DNA of 64,000 nt from Globisporangium splendens (taxonomy: Eukaryota; Oomycota; Peronosporomycetes; Pythiales; Pythiaceae): positions 310,001 through 374,000 of the forward strand of contig VFIW01000005.1 of NCBI GenBank assembly GCA_006386115.1, read 5' to 3'. Positions 10,065 to 21,035 of this stretch are shown here, piece by piece. The notes below the pieces were generated by a model that was not told the DNA's origin, made no database searches, and saw only the letters and a program-made list of their open reading frames with translations. The translations under genes and the position numbers were made by a program. How positions within the stretch are numbered: the stretch's first letter is position 1; each line of letters opens with the position of its first letter.

Positions 10065-10556
10065 GCTATGTCGAGAGAGAGGGAGAGCGAGCGAGAGAGC
10101 GAGAAAGTGATAAAGGGATAAAGAGGAGCGTAGGGAGTATAGTAACTTTTTTATACAAGTAATTTTTGATGTCGGGAGTCGCCCATATTGATGACCTGCA
10201 TGGCGACAGCGCGAGGGAAACAAGCGCGTTCATTGCTCCGTTGACAGATTGACAGCAGAGAGCTTTAGGGCGTATCATTTCTGTCCAAGTGCTGATGCTT
10301 TTGATATGCTGCATCATTTCGCTTGAGCTCCCTAATCAGATGATGCCCATCAAGCGCGTGCGAACTTAACCGAATCGCACTTCAGAACTTGACCACCACT
10401 CCTTCAGTTTTAGAAACTCACACTTCGAAACTGTCAAACCGAACTTAAAAGAGACCATCACTCCTTTCTCACTTCTTAGAAACTCTGACAGTTGAAGTTC
10501 GCTCTTCTCTGCGTGAAGAGGTGCGAGTGCGGGAAAGGGAAGAGGGGTCATGCCTC
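10065..10556. other. Intergenic region
   Basis: No gene recognised. Short AT-rich stretches and a GA-rich tract directly after the transporter stop (about 10074-10105). Confidence 0.45.
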
Positions 10557-13500
10557 ATGGGGTTCAAGAAGAGCAGCGCGCACGACGGCATCCGCCTCGG
10601 CAAACTGTCCCCAGCGAAGACTGCAGATGCCTTTGTCTCTGTGAGTCCAGGCGCAGCGCAGCGGTCTTCTCCACAGAGAGAAGCGCGCCTCAACCGTCAA
10701 GTGGTGGACGAACTCGACCACACGTTCGCGTACAAGGAGATCCCAGGCGAAGTGCTCGATGGCAATGAACTCGATCTATCAGTAAGACATGTGGACGGTA
10801 GCGCATGCATGTGCGATAGCGCATTTCCTCTTTTTATTGACTGACCGTGTCTAATTTTACTAGATATGATCGGTGGTGGCGCAGGATTCGTGTCTGCAGC
10901 GTCTTGGCGGCCGCAAGAGTTCGAGATCCCGCGCATTTGGAGACTCTGCAACGCGAAAAAAGAACCAGGCTAATGGTGGTAACCGGTCGTTTACGCCATC
11001 ATCTGCTAGAACGGCTAGAACGGTTAGAACGGCGAGTTACCCCCCCCCCCAATATCGCCATCAAGAGGGAGACTCTCGGTTGTGTGCCTCAACCTCTCAG
11101 GAGCCGAAAATGTAAACGCACAGCATTACAAGCAAGACACTGTGATTTTCTGTTGAACGAATATTGCGTGTATCTAACGTGCTGTGCTTGCTGTGGTGTA
11201 TTGGAAATGGGAAAGATCAGATCACCGACCACGCCGCTGTTACCATTGGAGACACGTGTCCGCTGCTCCAGCACGTGGTTTTGGAAAAGGCCGCAAAGGT
11301 GCGATCCGCATTGTCGAGTCTCACTATCACACTGCAAGTTCCCAACACCTACTCTGTTCTGTTGTTGTTGTTGTTGTGATCTAAACCAAGCAGCTCACGG
11401 ATTCAGGCGTCCGGCATTTGGTGTCGTGCTGCCGCCAGCTGCAGACCCTCAATTTGAGCTACGTGTCGATGCTCCAAGACGTGGCGATCAGTGCGATGGG
11501 AGAGCTTCAATTGCCGTTGCGTGGTACGTACAACCGTCTTTCAGGCAGCCTGTGCGCGATATCTTTTTGTGATGCGGACGTTTTTGTATCGGATGCAGAG
11601 CTTGGCTTGGCAGGATGCACGCGAGTTCCTGATTTTGCGCTCTTGCGAGTGTTTCATGGATGGCCAACGCTAGAAAAGCTCGATCTGTCGTTTTGTGGCG
11701 CGACAACGGACCAGCTTCTCCTGTCGCTTGGCCAACATTGTCGAAAGCTCAAGCAGTTGAGGCTACGCGGTTGCCGCCAAGTCTCTGATGCTGGAATTGT
11801 CGGTCTCGTGAACGCTGGCGGCGGAGATTTGGTGTTGCTGGATCTGACGAGGTTTGATCTGCAGTACAAGCTGAACGACATATCCCTTCTATCGCTCGCT
11901 GAGAAGTGCCGCGTACTGCAGACACTGATACTGACGGGATGTGACATGCTCACGGACGTTGGCATGAGTTGGCTCTGCTCTGATTGTGTGGCGCTCGTGC
12001 ATTTGGATGTCGCGGCATGCACGAAACTCACGGATTTGTCGATGCGCTCTATTGGTGAAAACTTACTGCAGCTTCAGCATTTGAACATGAATTATTGCGC
12101 ACGTGTTTCCGATATTGGCATTCGGTATGCGTCACTGGGATGTCCAGAACTGACGCACTTGGATGCTACTGGATTGGCGCTTTTGTCCGATCCACGAGCG
12201 CATGATCTTTGTGCTCATGATGGAGAAAGTGTGCGTCACCAGGGAACTGCAGCATTAGCAGTGAAATGCCAAAGGCTGCGCCATTTAGATATCTCTCGGT
12301 GCACGTCTATCGGTGACAACACGCTGCACTATCTCGCAGCAAACTGCAGAGAACTGGCCGAGCTAAACGTGTCTGGCAGCAGTCGCGTCACACACGTTGG
12401 CGTGCATCATATACTGAAGAATTGCCACAGGCTGGAGTCTCTCAACCTCACTGATTGCGACAATGTAAGCGATCGAGCGTTTAGCGGATTATCTCCAGGG
12501 GAATCTCACGATGTTGGTTACGACTCGGAGTCACATAGACCACCCACACAGACGAATCTTCACTTGTTGTCTCTCGTGAGTCTGCGTCTCAAGAATTGCC
12601 AGCATATATCCGATGCGACACTGAAAAGCTTGAGCAAACTCAGTGTTCCGCTAAGAGAGCTCGATGTGTCCGGGTGCTTGCGAATCAGCGACATCGGGAT
12701 GCTGTCGCTAACTGAGTCGACGACGGCGCTGACACTACGGTATCTCTGGCTACGGAATCTGGTTGAAGTCACAGAGACTGGGATCTCGTGGGTCGCCGAG
12801 AAGTGCTCCAGATTGCTGCTCTTGGATCTGACAGGATGCAGCCAAATTAAACCTTTCTCGATCAAATCGTTGGCGAGCTGCTGGAAATTTGCAGTGTACA
12901 CTAAGAACGACCATTTCAAGGGTATGACGCCGAGGCACCGCGCCGAGGATTGGCTGTTCATTGAAGAATACGGTGATTGCTGGCGCGCCGCGATGCGAAT
13001 CCAGTGTATGTACCGCGCGCTCGTGGCAAGACGGATAGCGAGACAGAAGCGTGAGGAGAAGCTCATTCTCTGGGTAGCGACGCGCATGCAAAGCGTATAC
13101 CGAGGAAGACAAGCCCGGAAAATTGCGGTCTTGAGACGGCTACAGTTTAACAAAGAGGTGGAGGCGGCGAAGCAAATCCAGTCCAAGTTTCGTCGGAGGG
13201 AAGCAAGAAAAGAGGTCGAGAAATTACGAGAAGCGCGTCACCAACAGCAACAGGCAGCTCGATGTATTCAGATGGCGTGGCGTAGAAGGCAACTTCGTGA
13301 TCGGCTGCAGGTTCGTACGCTGACTCGACAAGCCCAGGAAGCGAAAAGGCAGTGAGCAGCCACCATGATTCAGCGGGTGTGGCGCGACAAGCAATCGAGA
13401 ACGCGCTTCGAGTGCACAAAACTCGCAAACGCCGCGAGAGATCAGGAAGAAGCTGACGCAGCCAACAAACTGCAAAATTTGTACCGGGCACGGGCAGCTC

Positions 13501-15389
13501 GCCATGAAGTCAACAAGAAGCGACAAGCACGGAGGGAGCACGAGATCAGACGCGAGCAGGCAGCATTGGGAACTCAAGCGCACGTTCGGCGCCGGCATGC
13601 GCAAAAGGAATTGACGGCACGTATCCTGTACGCGAAACGGATCAACGATGCGGCGAGGTGCATTCAACGGCGTTGGCGTGCGAAAAAGAGATGGCTCGCC
13701 TATCAACTCGTCGCGATGAGTCGGCAACGGAAAGAAGAGTATGACGCTGCAGGCAAGTTGCAAGCCACGTGGAAACGAAGGCAAGGGCGAGTCGAGGCAA
13801 AGTTACTGCGTCTACTGCGCGACCAAGAGCAACAACAGATGCTCCAGGCAGCGATTAAAGTGCAAACACACTGGCGAGGTAAACGCGCTCGCACTCAGGT
13901 TGCGCTAGCCAAGCAGGCTGCAATCGAGGAGATACTGATCGAAATGAAGATGCAGTATCGTGCAGCATCGTTGGTCCAAGCGCATTTCAGAGGGCGACGT
14001 GGCCGGGAAAAGTATCGCGAGATGGTCTTGCTGAAGAAAAAGCGATGGAAAGAAGTCATTCAGCCGGAAAACGGTCAGATATTCTACTACGTAAGTGGCG
14101 ATCTTCAAAGAAATCCCTCATTTGCCATTGTTGTACGCTGACGTATCATTTTGATTGCATGTCGGCAGAACAAAGAAACCGGTGAAGTGCGCTTTCGTCG
14201 CCCCCAAGATGTCCTGGACCTGTTGCCCAAGCCACTGTGCGACAACTGCTGTAAGATTTGCCTTGCTCATCAAAGCTATGCGGCTGCTACTCTGAGATTA
14301 TCAAATGCTTATGCGTTTTCTCCTGTCACTTACAGTGAACCCAACAATCAACATAGCCCAAGTGGAGTGCAAAGACTGCGGCGAGATGTTTTGCAACACG
14401 GTATGACAACTCTGTTGCTGGCTAGCCCGAGTCCGAGTACAACGTCTGAATAGTTCTGGGTGCTTTATATGTGCGTTTAGTGCTGGCACAATGTTCACGC
14501 AGGTGGCAAGCGGAAGCTGGATGAATTCCGTGCTCTATACGACTACTACGAAAAGCGAGTGGATTACGGCGATGGCGAGTTCCCGTCAAAGTGGCCCTCG
14601 GAAATTGAGCAGGACGAGATGGACGGCTGGGGATTGCGAGTGTATCCTCGGCGTCAACCAGTCGAGGCGAACGGGACATGGGAGCGGTACGTCGACGTAA
14701 ACACGGGGAAAGCATGGTTCTACAACAAGGAAACCAAAGCGAGCAGCTACGTTTCTCCACTTGGCGTGTTTTTTCAAAGTGAGGCGAATGCGCGGTCACT
14801 CGCTTCCGATGACCCGCCTTTGGAGAACGGACTGAATGATTGGTCCAAGTACTACGACGAAACTCAAGGTGTGGACTACTACTACAACAGCAAGACGGGT
14901 ACGAGCACTTTTGAGAGACCGCTGGAGTTTTTTACGCCTCGTCCGACTCCAAATGCCACCACAGACAAGCCTCTAGTGAGCGGCCGCGATGGCTGGGAGA
15001 AGTACGTCGATCCTCAGAGTGGGTATCCGTACTACTACAACCGCTTCACCATGGAGAGCACGTTCACGCGGTCGCTCCATTTCCAGACAGCGAGACGAGG
15101 TGACGTTACGATGGAAGTCGGGAGCAACGACTGGGCCAAGTACTACGATGTGTCGCAAGGAACCTACTACTACTACAACTCCCGAACGTACGAAAGCGCT
15201 TTTGTGCGGCCCCTCGAGTTTGCGACGCCGCGGGTGGTGCCACAGGAGGCAGCGACCATGGGCATGACCGAGTTCTACGACCCGGCGACAGGGAAGGCGT
15301 ATTTTTACAACACGCGCACGGCGGAGTGCCAGCTCGCAGCAGTGTCGTCATCACCGAAAGCGCGCAGCGGTGTGCTAGATTACCGCTGA
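10557..15389 (+). CDS. LRR-IQ-zinc finger-WW protein gene, interrupted by an in-frame TGA
   Basis: Large multi-exon gene. Secure pieces: exon ending 11111 (LNLSGAEN), 11221-11298, 11394-14090, 14169-14250, 14336-14400 and 14481-15389; introns are 78-109 nt with GT-AG ends, and phases match. Domains in order: cysteine-containing leucine-rich repeats of the F-box-LRR/AMN1 type (to about 12930), eleven IQ calmodulin-binding motifs (about 12990-14020, for example AARCIQMAWRRR), a WW domain split by the 14091-14168 intron, a treble-clef/B-box-like zinc finger (CDNC, CKDCGEMFC, CWHNVHAGG) and five further WW-like repeats ending at 15387. TGA at 13353-13355 lies in frame inside the IQ array and the frame resumes with AATMIQRVWR, so the full protein cannot be made without readthrough. 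The first exons (10557-10781 and about 10864-10970) do not join cleanly in frame in my reading. Either a young pseudogene or a sequence error. Confidence 0.7.
13353..13355 (+). other. In-frame premature TGA in the IQ-motif array
   Basis: Reading on from the LRR exon, codons are CAG TGA GCA GCC ACC ATG ATT CAG. The frame before and after is identical and both sides encode IQ motifs. A GTGAGC...TTCAG pair around it would give a 22-nt intron and shift the frame, so splicing does not explain it. One change from CGA would restore Arg. Confidence 0.85.
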
Positions 15390-15531
15390 CCGTCGCAAAG
15401 CCACGAAGTTGAAGTTGAGCCTGATGGATTTTGCTGGTTGGCTTTTTTCGTTGTCATCACACGCGCGATAGATACGAAGCCAACTTGAAGCAACGAGCGA
15501 ACGAACGGAGAAGAGTTAATTTTGTTATGTG

Positions 15532-17750
15532 ACAGCAGATTCAAGCGCGTGTCGATGTCGCCGAAGAATGCTTGTTGGACGTCGGTCGTAGTGCGTGGCT
15601 ATGTGTGTGTACGTTGCGACGGCAGCGGCTCGTCTCATGTGCACAGTGGGACGACGCCACGGTGTCACGACTGGAGCTCAAGACTGGAGAGACGTCGACT
15701 GAGGATGCGTGCGACGCTTGCGCTCGAAGGGAAATGAATGGAGACGAAGACGGTTGTCTAGATATGACTCCGAGTCGCCATTCTGGCACACGCAGGTAAT
15801 GAGACTGTCAACACGACGACTTCGCATTAATACTGTTGATAGATGCAGCAGTTGAGCGGAAACGCAAGTGAAGCCAAGCCCTACTTGCGAGCCACACCCA
15901 GTCCACCAACGTTTCTCGAGCGATCCCAAATGCTTCCTAAACCCACTGGTGTGTTTGTGCCACTGGTTCAGATGCACGCGCACAGAGACGCTCGAGATAT
16001 CGATCGTCCCACCACCCACCAAACTTCAGAAATCAGAATGGAAATGGCATTTGATTGGTCGTCCAGGTGCATTTTCGTAGGTTCAGGACGTGGGGATGTC
16101 ACGCGTGGCGTTGGCTTGCATGGCAGCCCCGGTTTTGAATCCACTTGTCGATTTATTTGCAGCGTACATGTCGACGACCGAAGTTGCTCCTAGGACGTCT
16201 GATTGAAAGCTGTTCTTAGGATTGCCATACAAATGAATCTCGAGGACGATGTGGCAATTGGGAAATGCAACACGTGGGTGCTTCCGCGCGCACAGCTGAG
16301 GTTCAGAAAGCGACGGCGCCTCGTCAGAGTGTCAACTCGATGTTATGGAGTCAGCATGGGACCCAACACGGTGAGCCAAAGACACGAGGTTGCTTGCGCC
16401 ATGTCTCTGTTTGAACTGTGCATGCACGCGAGCATTACGCACACGCCATCCAGTGTGTCACTTGACGCAGAGAAGGCGCAATCAGGACATTATGATTAGG
16501 CAGGTTTCCTCTTCAAACGGATTCCAAGTCGAGGCTGCTGCATCGAGCCACTGGCACGTGCGGCGTTCCCAATGCCTTTCGTGGTGCTGTAATGCTGTCC
16601 TCTCTTGCGCTCTATTTCCCTTCATTCTCACCCTTGCTTTGTCGCTGTCCATTCACCAAAACGTCACGCCGAGATCCTGAAAGATGGACGAAAGTGCATG
16701 TGCGCAGATTTATGGGTTGAATGGCTCAGAAAATTCCACTCGAAGAGACACGGCAGACGCAGGGCTGTCACGCGTGGCATTCCCATTGAGTTGATCAACA
16801 ACCTAGCGAAATTGGCTTGACGCAGGCAGCGTCACGGCTCTTGACTCACCGAAATGTTTCTATCTTGTGGACACTGTTGAGCCAAGTGGTCTGAACAATT
16901 GTTTCCTCGGCATTTCGACACCAGGATATTCAGAAAAGGTCCGCAGTGCGCGCTGCCAAACGAAGTGTAGTCATCCTCACGCAAGGCTGCGGCTCTGAAT
17001 ATTGCCGTTGGTACCCATTCCGATAAATTTCTTGTGTGTGGCTGGATTCTTCAGGCGACTCCTCTTTCCCCTGACATCTCAGTGCTTTTGCTGGATGCTG
17101 CTTGATATTCAAGGATATGCACAGAGCCCACTCATCATATCGCCTTCGTCGTCGCTACCATTACTGTCGTATCACTGCCACACAGCAGTAACCCATCCTC
17201 AGAGCATGATGAAATATTCTGCGGCGACATTTGTAAAGCTGCTGAGACCGCGGGGAGGGAACGAATGTTTCCCAAGATGATTCATGCGGTAAGCTGTAGT
17301 ACAGTGTGCGAGCGATGATATTGCGCTGCACTCGCTGATTTGCGACAGATAGATTCTGCATCATGGGTTTGCTTTTAACATTTTCTTTCTGAATGTCGTT
17401 TGGCAATGATTTCTGGACTCTACGAATGCGCCTGGATCTTGGGATGCCCAGCGGAACGAGAGAAGGCAACGCATTGGCAATCATTGCCTTCCTGGCGTGC
17501 GTCCTACTTGCTGTAATAACTGAGGTTAGTTCTGGATTTGTTTGTATTTTTTCGGAGGTCGTCGTATGTGACAGCATGCGAGGTTGAAGTGCTCAAGAAC
17601 CAAAATGTGCAAGTGCAGGAAGCGCAATGCGATTGCATAGTGCCCCTTTACAACAGCTTCTTGCGTTCATCTGCCACTGCAGCCTCGCGTTCTGGACCGC
17701 CAAACTACATCCATGTGTGCGATCGCACTCCTCGTTCTCCGACCACAAAA
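15532..17750 (+). pseudogene. Probable decayed multi-exon membrane-protein gene
   Basis: No intact frame, but exon-like pieces follow one another on the plus strand with plausible splice sites: about 15540-15796, 15843-16075 and 16163-16369 (joined by a GTAGGT...TTTGCAG intron with matching phase), 16505-16955 and about 17040-17288, and 17350-17524. The text looks protein-like and includes hydrophobic helices at about 16585-16650, 17130-17180 and 17465-17520, each flanked by polar loops. In-frame stops interrupt several pieces: TAG 16217-16219, TGA near 16678, two more near 16793-16805, and one near 17380. I do not recognise the family; a channel or receptor-like multi-span protein is possible. 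The alternative is that this is simply intergenic DNA with chance open frames. Confidence 0.35.
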
Positions 17751-18645
17751 TGAAGCCATCGGTCGCTCTCCAAGCAGCTTTTGTACGGTACACAAATCAC
17801 ACCAGAAATCCGTCGGAAATGTGTGGTTTCTTTCTCTTTTCCTTCAATCGTCCATCCCGCATTAGAGAGTCTTCTCCTCTCTCGCCATTCCACCCAAATC
17901 ACAAAAAACTCACAACCTTCCTCCAAATCATCTCATTCGTCTGGAATGTTGTTTTGGTTTCCGATCTCGCACTCTTGGGCACACAAAATGACAAGTTCAG
18001 ACGGTTCCACTCGCTCTTTGAGGAGCTCCGTTCGTGCGATTGGCTGATGGAGCGATCTGATTGGCTGCTGCGCCGCGAAATCATCATCAGACAAGTTGAC
18101 GCCCACTCCTGTTGACGCTGACGATGTACCGTCATCTTTCGGTTCGAAATCTCGCGCTTTCATCATCGCCAGCAGCTTTTTTTCTGCCTCGCGTCACCTG
18201 ATGCCCCATCGTTACAGAGAGCGAGAGGCGCATCATCTCCGCTCGTGAATACGGTACAGACGAAGCGCAACGTACGACAAGACGGATGGTCGGTTGTCGC
18301 AGCAGCAGCAGCAGCAGAAGCAGAAGCGCTTGTCACCGTGTTTGCAACCTACACACAGCTGAAATCAGACCTCACTCAAGAAAACGACCAAGAACCAAGC
18401 GCTCGGAACCACACGCAGGTGAGCCTTGCTAATAGATTCAACCAAGAGACGCCAGACGGAGGAGATGGAGCACCGTAGGATGGGAAGATGAGAAGACGAG
18501 TCCCTCCCTCCTCCTGATGGTTGCATTTGGTCGGTCGACGGCGGAGTTGATTGTGCTTCGTTCGCTTTCCCCCATGTCGTTCACTTTTCTATTTACGCGC
18601 GCGTGCTGACTCTGCTCTCTCTCTTCTTGCACTCGGTTATAATTT
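17751..18645. other. Upstream region of the PH-kinase gene
   Basis: No gene recognised. Two ATTGG (inverted CCAAT) boxes 21 bp apart at 18039-18043 and 18060-18064, a short CAG repeat near 18301-18330, and an initiator-like TCACTTTT at 18581. Confidence 0.4.
18581..18588 (+). promoter_or_regulatory. Possible initiator element
   Basis: TCACTTTT, 65 nt before the kinase ATG, resembles the oomycete initiator consensus (TCA-pyrimidine-T-rich). Position and sequence fit; no other support. Confidence 0.25.
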
Positions 18646-20949
18646 ATGGTGGACTCGCCAGTGGAACGTCTGAGCAACAGTTGGAAGCAGCGATCGAAAG
18701 AAGCGTTCGAGCGCTTCTCTGAGACGAGTGCCCCGATCCAGATCAAGGTCCGGAAGAGGGACCTCGACAGCCACCACCACAACACAGCGGCCACGCCAAC
18801 GCGCCGGAGTCTCCCGTCGTTCTCGCGCGATTCGTTTGCGAGTGCGTTCCCGTCCCCACCATCCTCGACGACGTCGTCGCCAGTCAAGCGAACGTCGCTG
18901 CTGCGCACGATGAAGTGCACGATGTCCTCGCCACCGCTTTCCAGTGACCATGGCAGCAACACCAAGCCGCACTGCAAGTACATCTCGGGATCGTCATCCA
19001 CAGGCTCACCCCGACCTGTTGCGGTCCCGCACACGATCACTGAACGCCATGGCGGCACGGAGCTCTGGGTGAAAGCGCCGATGCTTGCGGGCGAGATGGA
19101 AAAGCAGGGCTTCCGATGGCGCAAGAAATGGAAGACACGCTATGTGGAGCTCAACAGCCGCATGCTGTCGTATTACGAGATCGCAGATAACCACCACGGC
19201 CATGCCGCCAAGAAAGCGCGCAAGCGTGCTCAGATCACAGCCGATGGGTATCTCGAAGACATCGACGAGCGCAGTTTCTCGATCACGCCATCTGCCGATG
19301 AAAAACCCTGGGTCTTCCGCGCCAGTGATGCGAAGACCAAGATGAAATGGTGCAAGGCGCTCACAGACTGCATCGACATCCTTAACTGGCTCCAGCACTA
19401 TGAACTGGGTGACGTGCTTGGCGTCGGTGGCAATGGCGTCGTGAACCAGATCGTGGACACCCGCAACGGCAAAAAGTTCGCCGTGAAGAGCGTCGACGTG
19501 TCCAAGTTCAAGAACCGTGAAGCCGTGGTCTCGGAAGTCGAGATCATGCGCAACATCACCAACAACATCAAGCACCCGAACCTGGTCAGGATCTACAAAG
19601 TGTACGAAGAGCAAGACAAGATTTACATCATCCTGGAACTGTGCTCTGGCGGTGAGTTGTACGACAGCATCGTCAAGCGCGGGTGCTACAGCGAAGCCGA
19701 CGCCGCGGACATCATGAAGCAGCTCATGTCAGCTCTCCAGGCACTTCACAAGTACAACATCTTGCACCTCGACATCAAGCCAGAAAACATTCTGCTGTCG
19801 TCGAAGGAGAAAGACGCCAAGATCGTGCTCACGGACTTCGGTCTCGTGCGCATGGTGAACGGCAAGAAGAACCCTTTGCAGGGCGGCACGAGCATGGCTG
19901 GCACTGTTGGGTACATTGCGCCGGAAGTGATCAGTTCTCACAACTACACTGCCGCTGCCGATGTGTTTAGTGCCGGCGTGATTTTGTTCATCTTGCTCGT
20001 CGGATACCCTCCGTTCCAGGGTGACAGTGAGGTGGAGATCTTGCTCAAGATCGCGCGTGGTGATTTCCAGTTCAAGAATGAAGATTGGGCACATATTTCA
20101 ACTCCCGCAAAGGAACTGGTGTCGCGGATGCTCGAAGTGCGTGCCGACGAACGCATCACTGTGAACGAAGTCTTGAACCACCCTTGGTTCAACGAAGTTC
20201 GCAGCGATCGCGAGCTCGCGATGACGATGAAACGTCTTCAGAGCTTCAACTTTGACCGCAAGTCGGAGAACATGGGCTCGTTCATGAGCAGTATGCTCAG
20301 TGACGCCACGGAAGCAGACTACAAGACTCTGGTCGATATCAAGACGATCCGCACGATGATCAGTCAGTTGTCGCCGGAGGGAAACGACCGTATCCCTCTG
20401 GGAAAAGCCCACTTGATGGCCAAGGGTCTTGGTCTGTCGCCGTACGTGGATGAAAAGTCGTTTGTCGGCTTCTTGGATCAGGACCATGACGGCTTCATTG
20501 ACGCCCAAGATTTCTGCGAAGGCGTCAAGGCCGTCCGAGACCACGATACGTCGTTTGCAAAGATCATTTACGCAGCCATGCACAAGGTCGTGGAAGAAGA
20601 AACTTGTGCGCCGTCTCCGCTTGATCAGAAATTGACGCGAAAGGACTTCGAGACTGTGTTCGAGAAAATGAGCTGTCCCGAACCACTAGTCAAAGTGTTC
20701 TTCAAGTACATCGATGAGCAAGGTCAACAGTCAGACGACGACAGGAGCGATGATGCCGACCCAGTTGAGCTTGTGCAACAGACTGGCGAAGAATGGGAAG
20801 TCGACGAGAACCAGTTTGTGGACGTGTTCGCGCAGTTCCCGTTCATCGGCTCCCTGTTCCTTCGAACGGCAAAGGATAACATGACGATGATCGTCAAATC
20901 GAAGAGCATTGATCTCTTTCCGAGAATCTCGGAGGACTCTTTTGCATAA
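18646..20949 (+). CDS. PH domain - MLCK/CaMK-like kinase - EF-hand protein
   Basis: 767 residues, intronless. A Ser/Thr-rich basic N-terminus precedes a PH domain (about 145-245; GFRWRKKWKTRYVEL start, W in the last helix). The kinase domain is about 251-510: glycine loop GVGGNGVV, lysine in FAVKSV, catalytic loop HLDIKPEN, DFG as TDFGLV, APEV. The HLD variant instead of HRD is typical of the MLCK/DAPK branch of CaM kinases. A canonical EF-hand loop follows at about 611-622 (DQDHDGFIDAQD), and weaker EF-like helices around it. The likely role is a calcium-responsive Ser/Thr kinase recruited to phosphoinositides by the PH domain. All catalytic residues are present. Convergent with the NTE-like gene, only about 90 bp away. 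Confidence 0.9.
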   Translation: MVDSPVERLSNSWKQRSKEAFERFSETSAPIQIKVRKRDLDSHHHNTAATPTRRSLPSFSRDSFASAFPSPPSSTTSSPVKRTSLLRTMKCTMSSPPLSSDHGSNTKPHCKYISGSSSTGSPRPVAVPHTITERHGGTELWVKAPMLAGEMEKQGFRWRKKWKTRYVELNSRMLSYYEIADNHHGHAAKKARKRAQITADGYLEDIDERSFSITPSADEKPWVFRASDAKTKMKWCKALTDCIDILNWLQHYELGDVLGVGGNGVVNQIVDTRNGKKFAVKSVDVSKFKNREAVVSEVEIMRNITNNIKHPNLVRIYKVYEEQDKIYIILELCSGGELYDSIVKRGCYSEADAADIMKQLMSALQALHKYNILHLDIKPENILLSSKEKDAKIVLTDFGLVRMVNGKKNPLQGGTSMAGTVGYIAPEVISSHNYTAAADVFSAGVILFILLVGYPPFQGDSEVEILLKIARGDFQFKNEDWAHISTPAKELVSRMLEVRADERITVNEVLNHPWFNEVRSDRELAMTMKRLQSFNFDRKSENMGSFMSSMLSDATEADYKTLVDIKTIRTMISQLSPEGNDRIPLGKAHLMAKGLGLSPYVDEKSFVGFLDQDHDGFIDAQDFCEGVKAVRDHDTSFAKIIYAAMHKVVEEETCAPSPLDQKLTRKDFETVFEKMSCPEPLVKVFFKYIDEQGQQSDDDRSDDADPVELVQQTGEEWEVDENQFVDVFAQFPFIGSLFLRTAKDNMTMIVKSKSIDLFPRISEDSFA

Positions 20950-21035
20950 ATTATATAGACACACCTGAGGTAGCCAAGAACCAAAATGAGATAGTTTGAG
21001 ATAACCAAAGCTAAAACAGCGTTTAATTTATTCAC

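Noticed and set aside
13353..13374. A GTGAGC...TTCAG intron removing the TGA in the IQ gene
   Set aside because: It would be 22 nt, far below the 65-110 nt range here, and would shift the frame.
18090..18160. A tRNA near the GGTTCGAAATC sequence
   Set aside because: The T-arm-like string lacks matching acceptor, D and anticodon stems.
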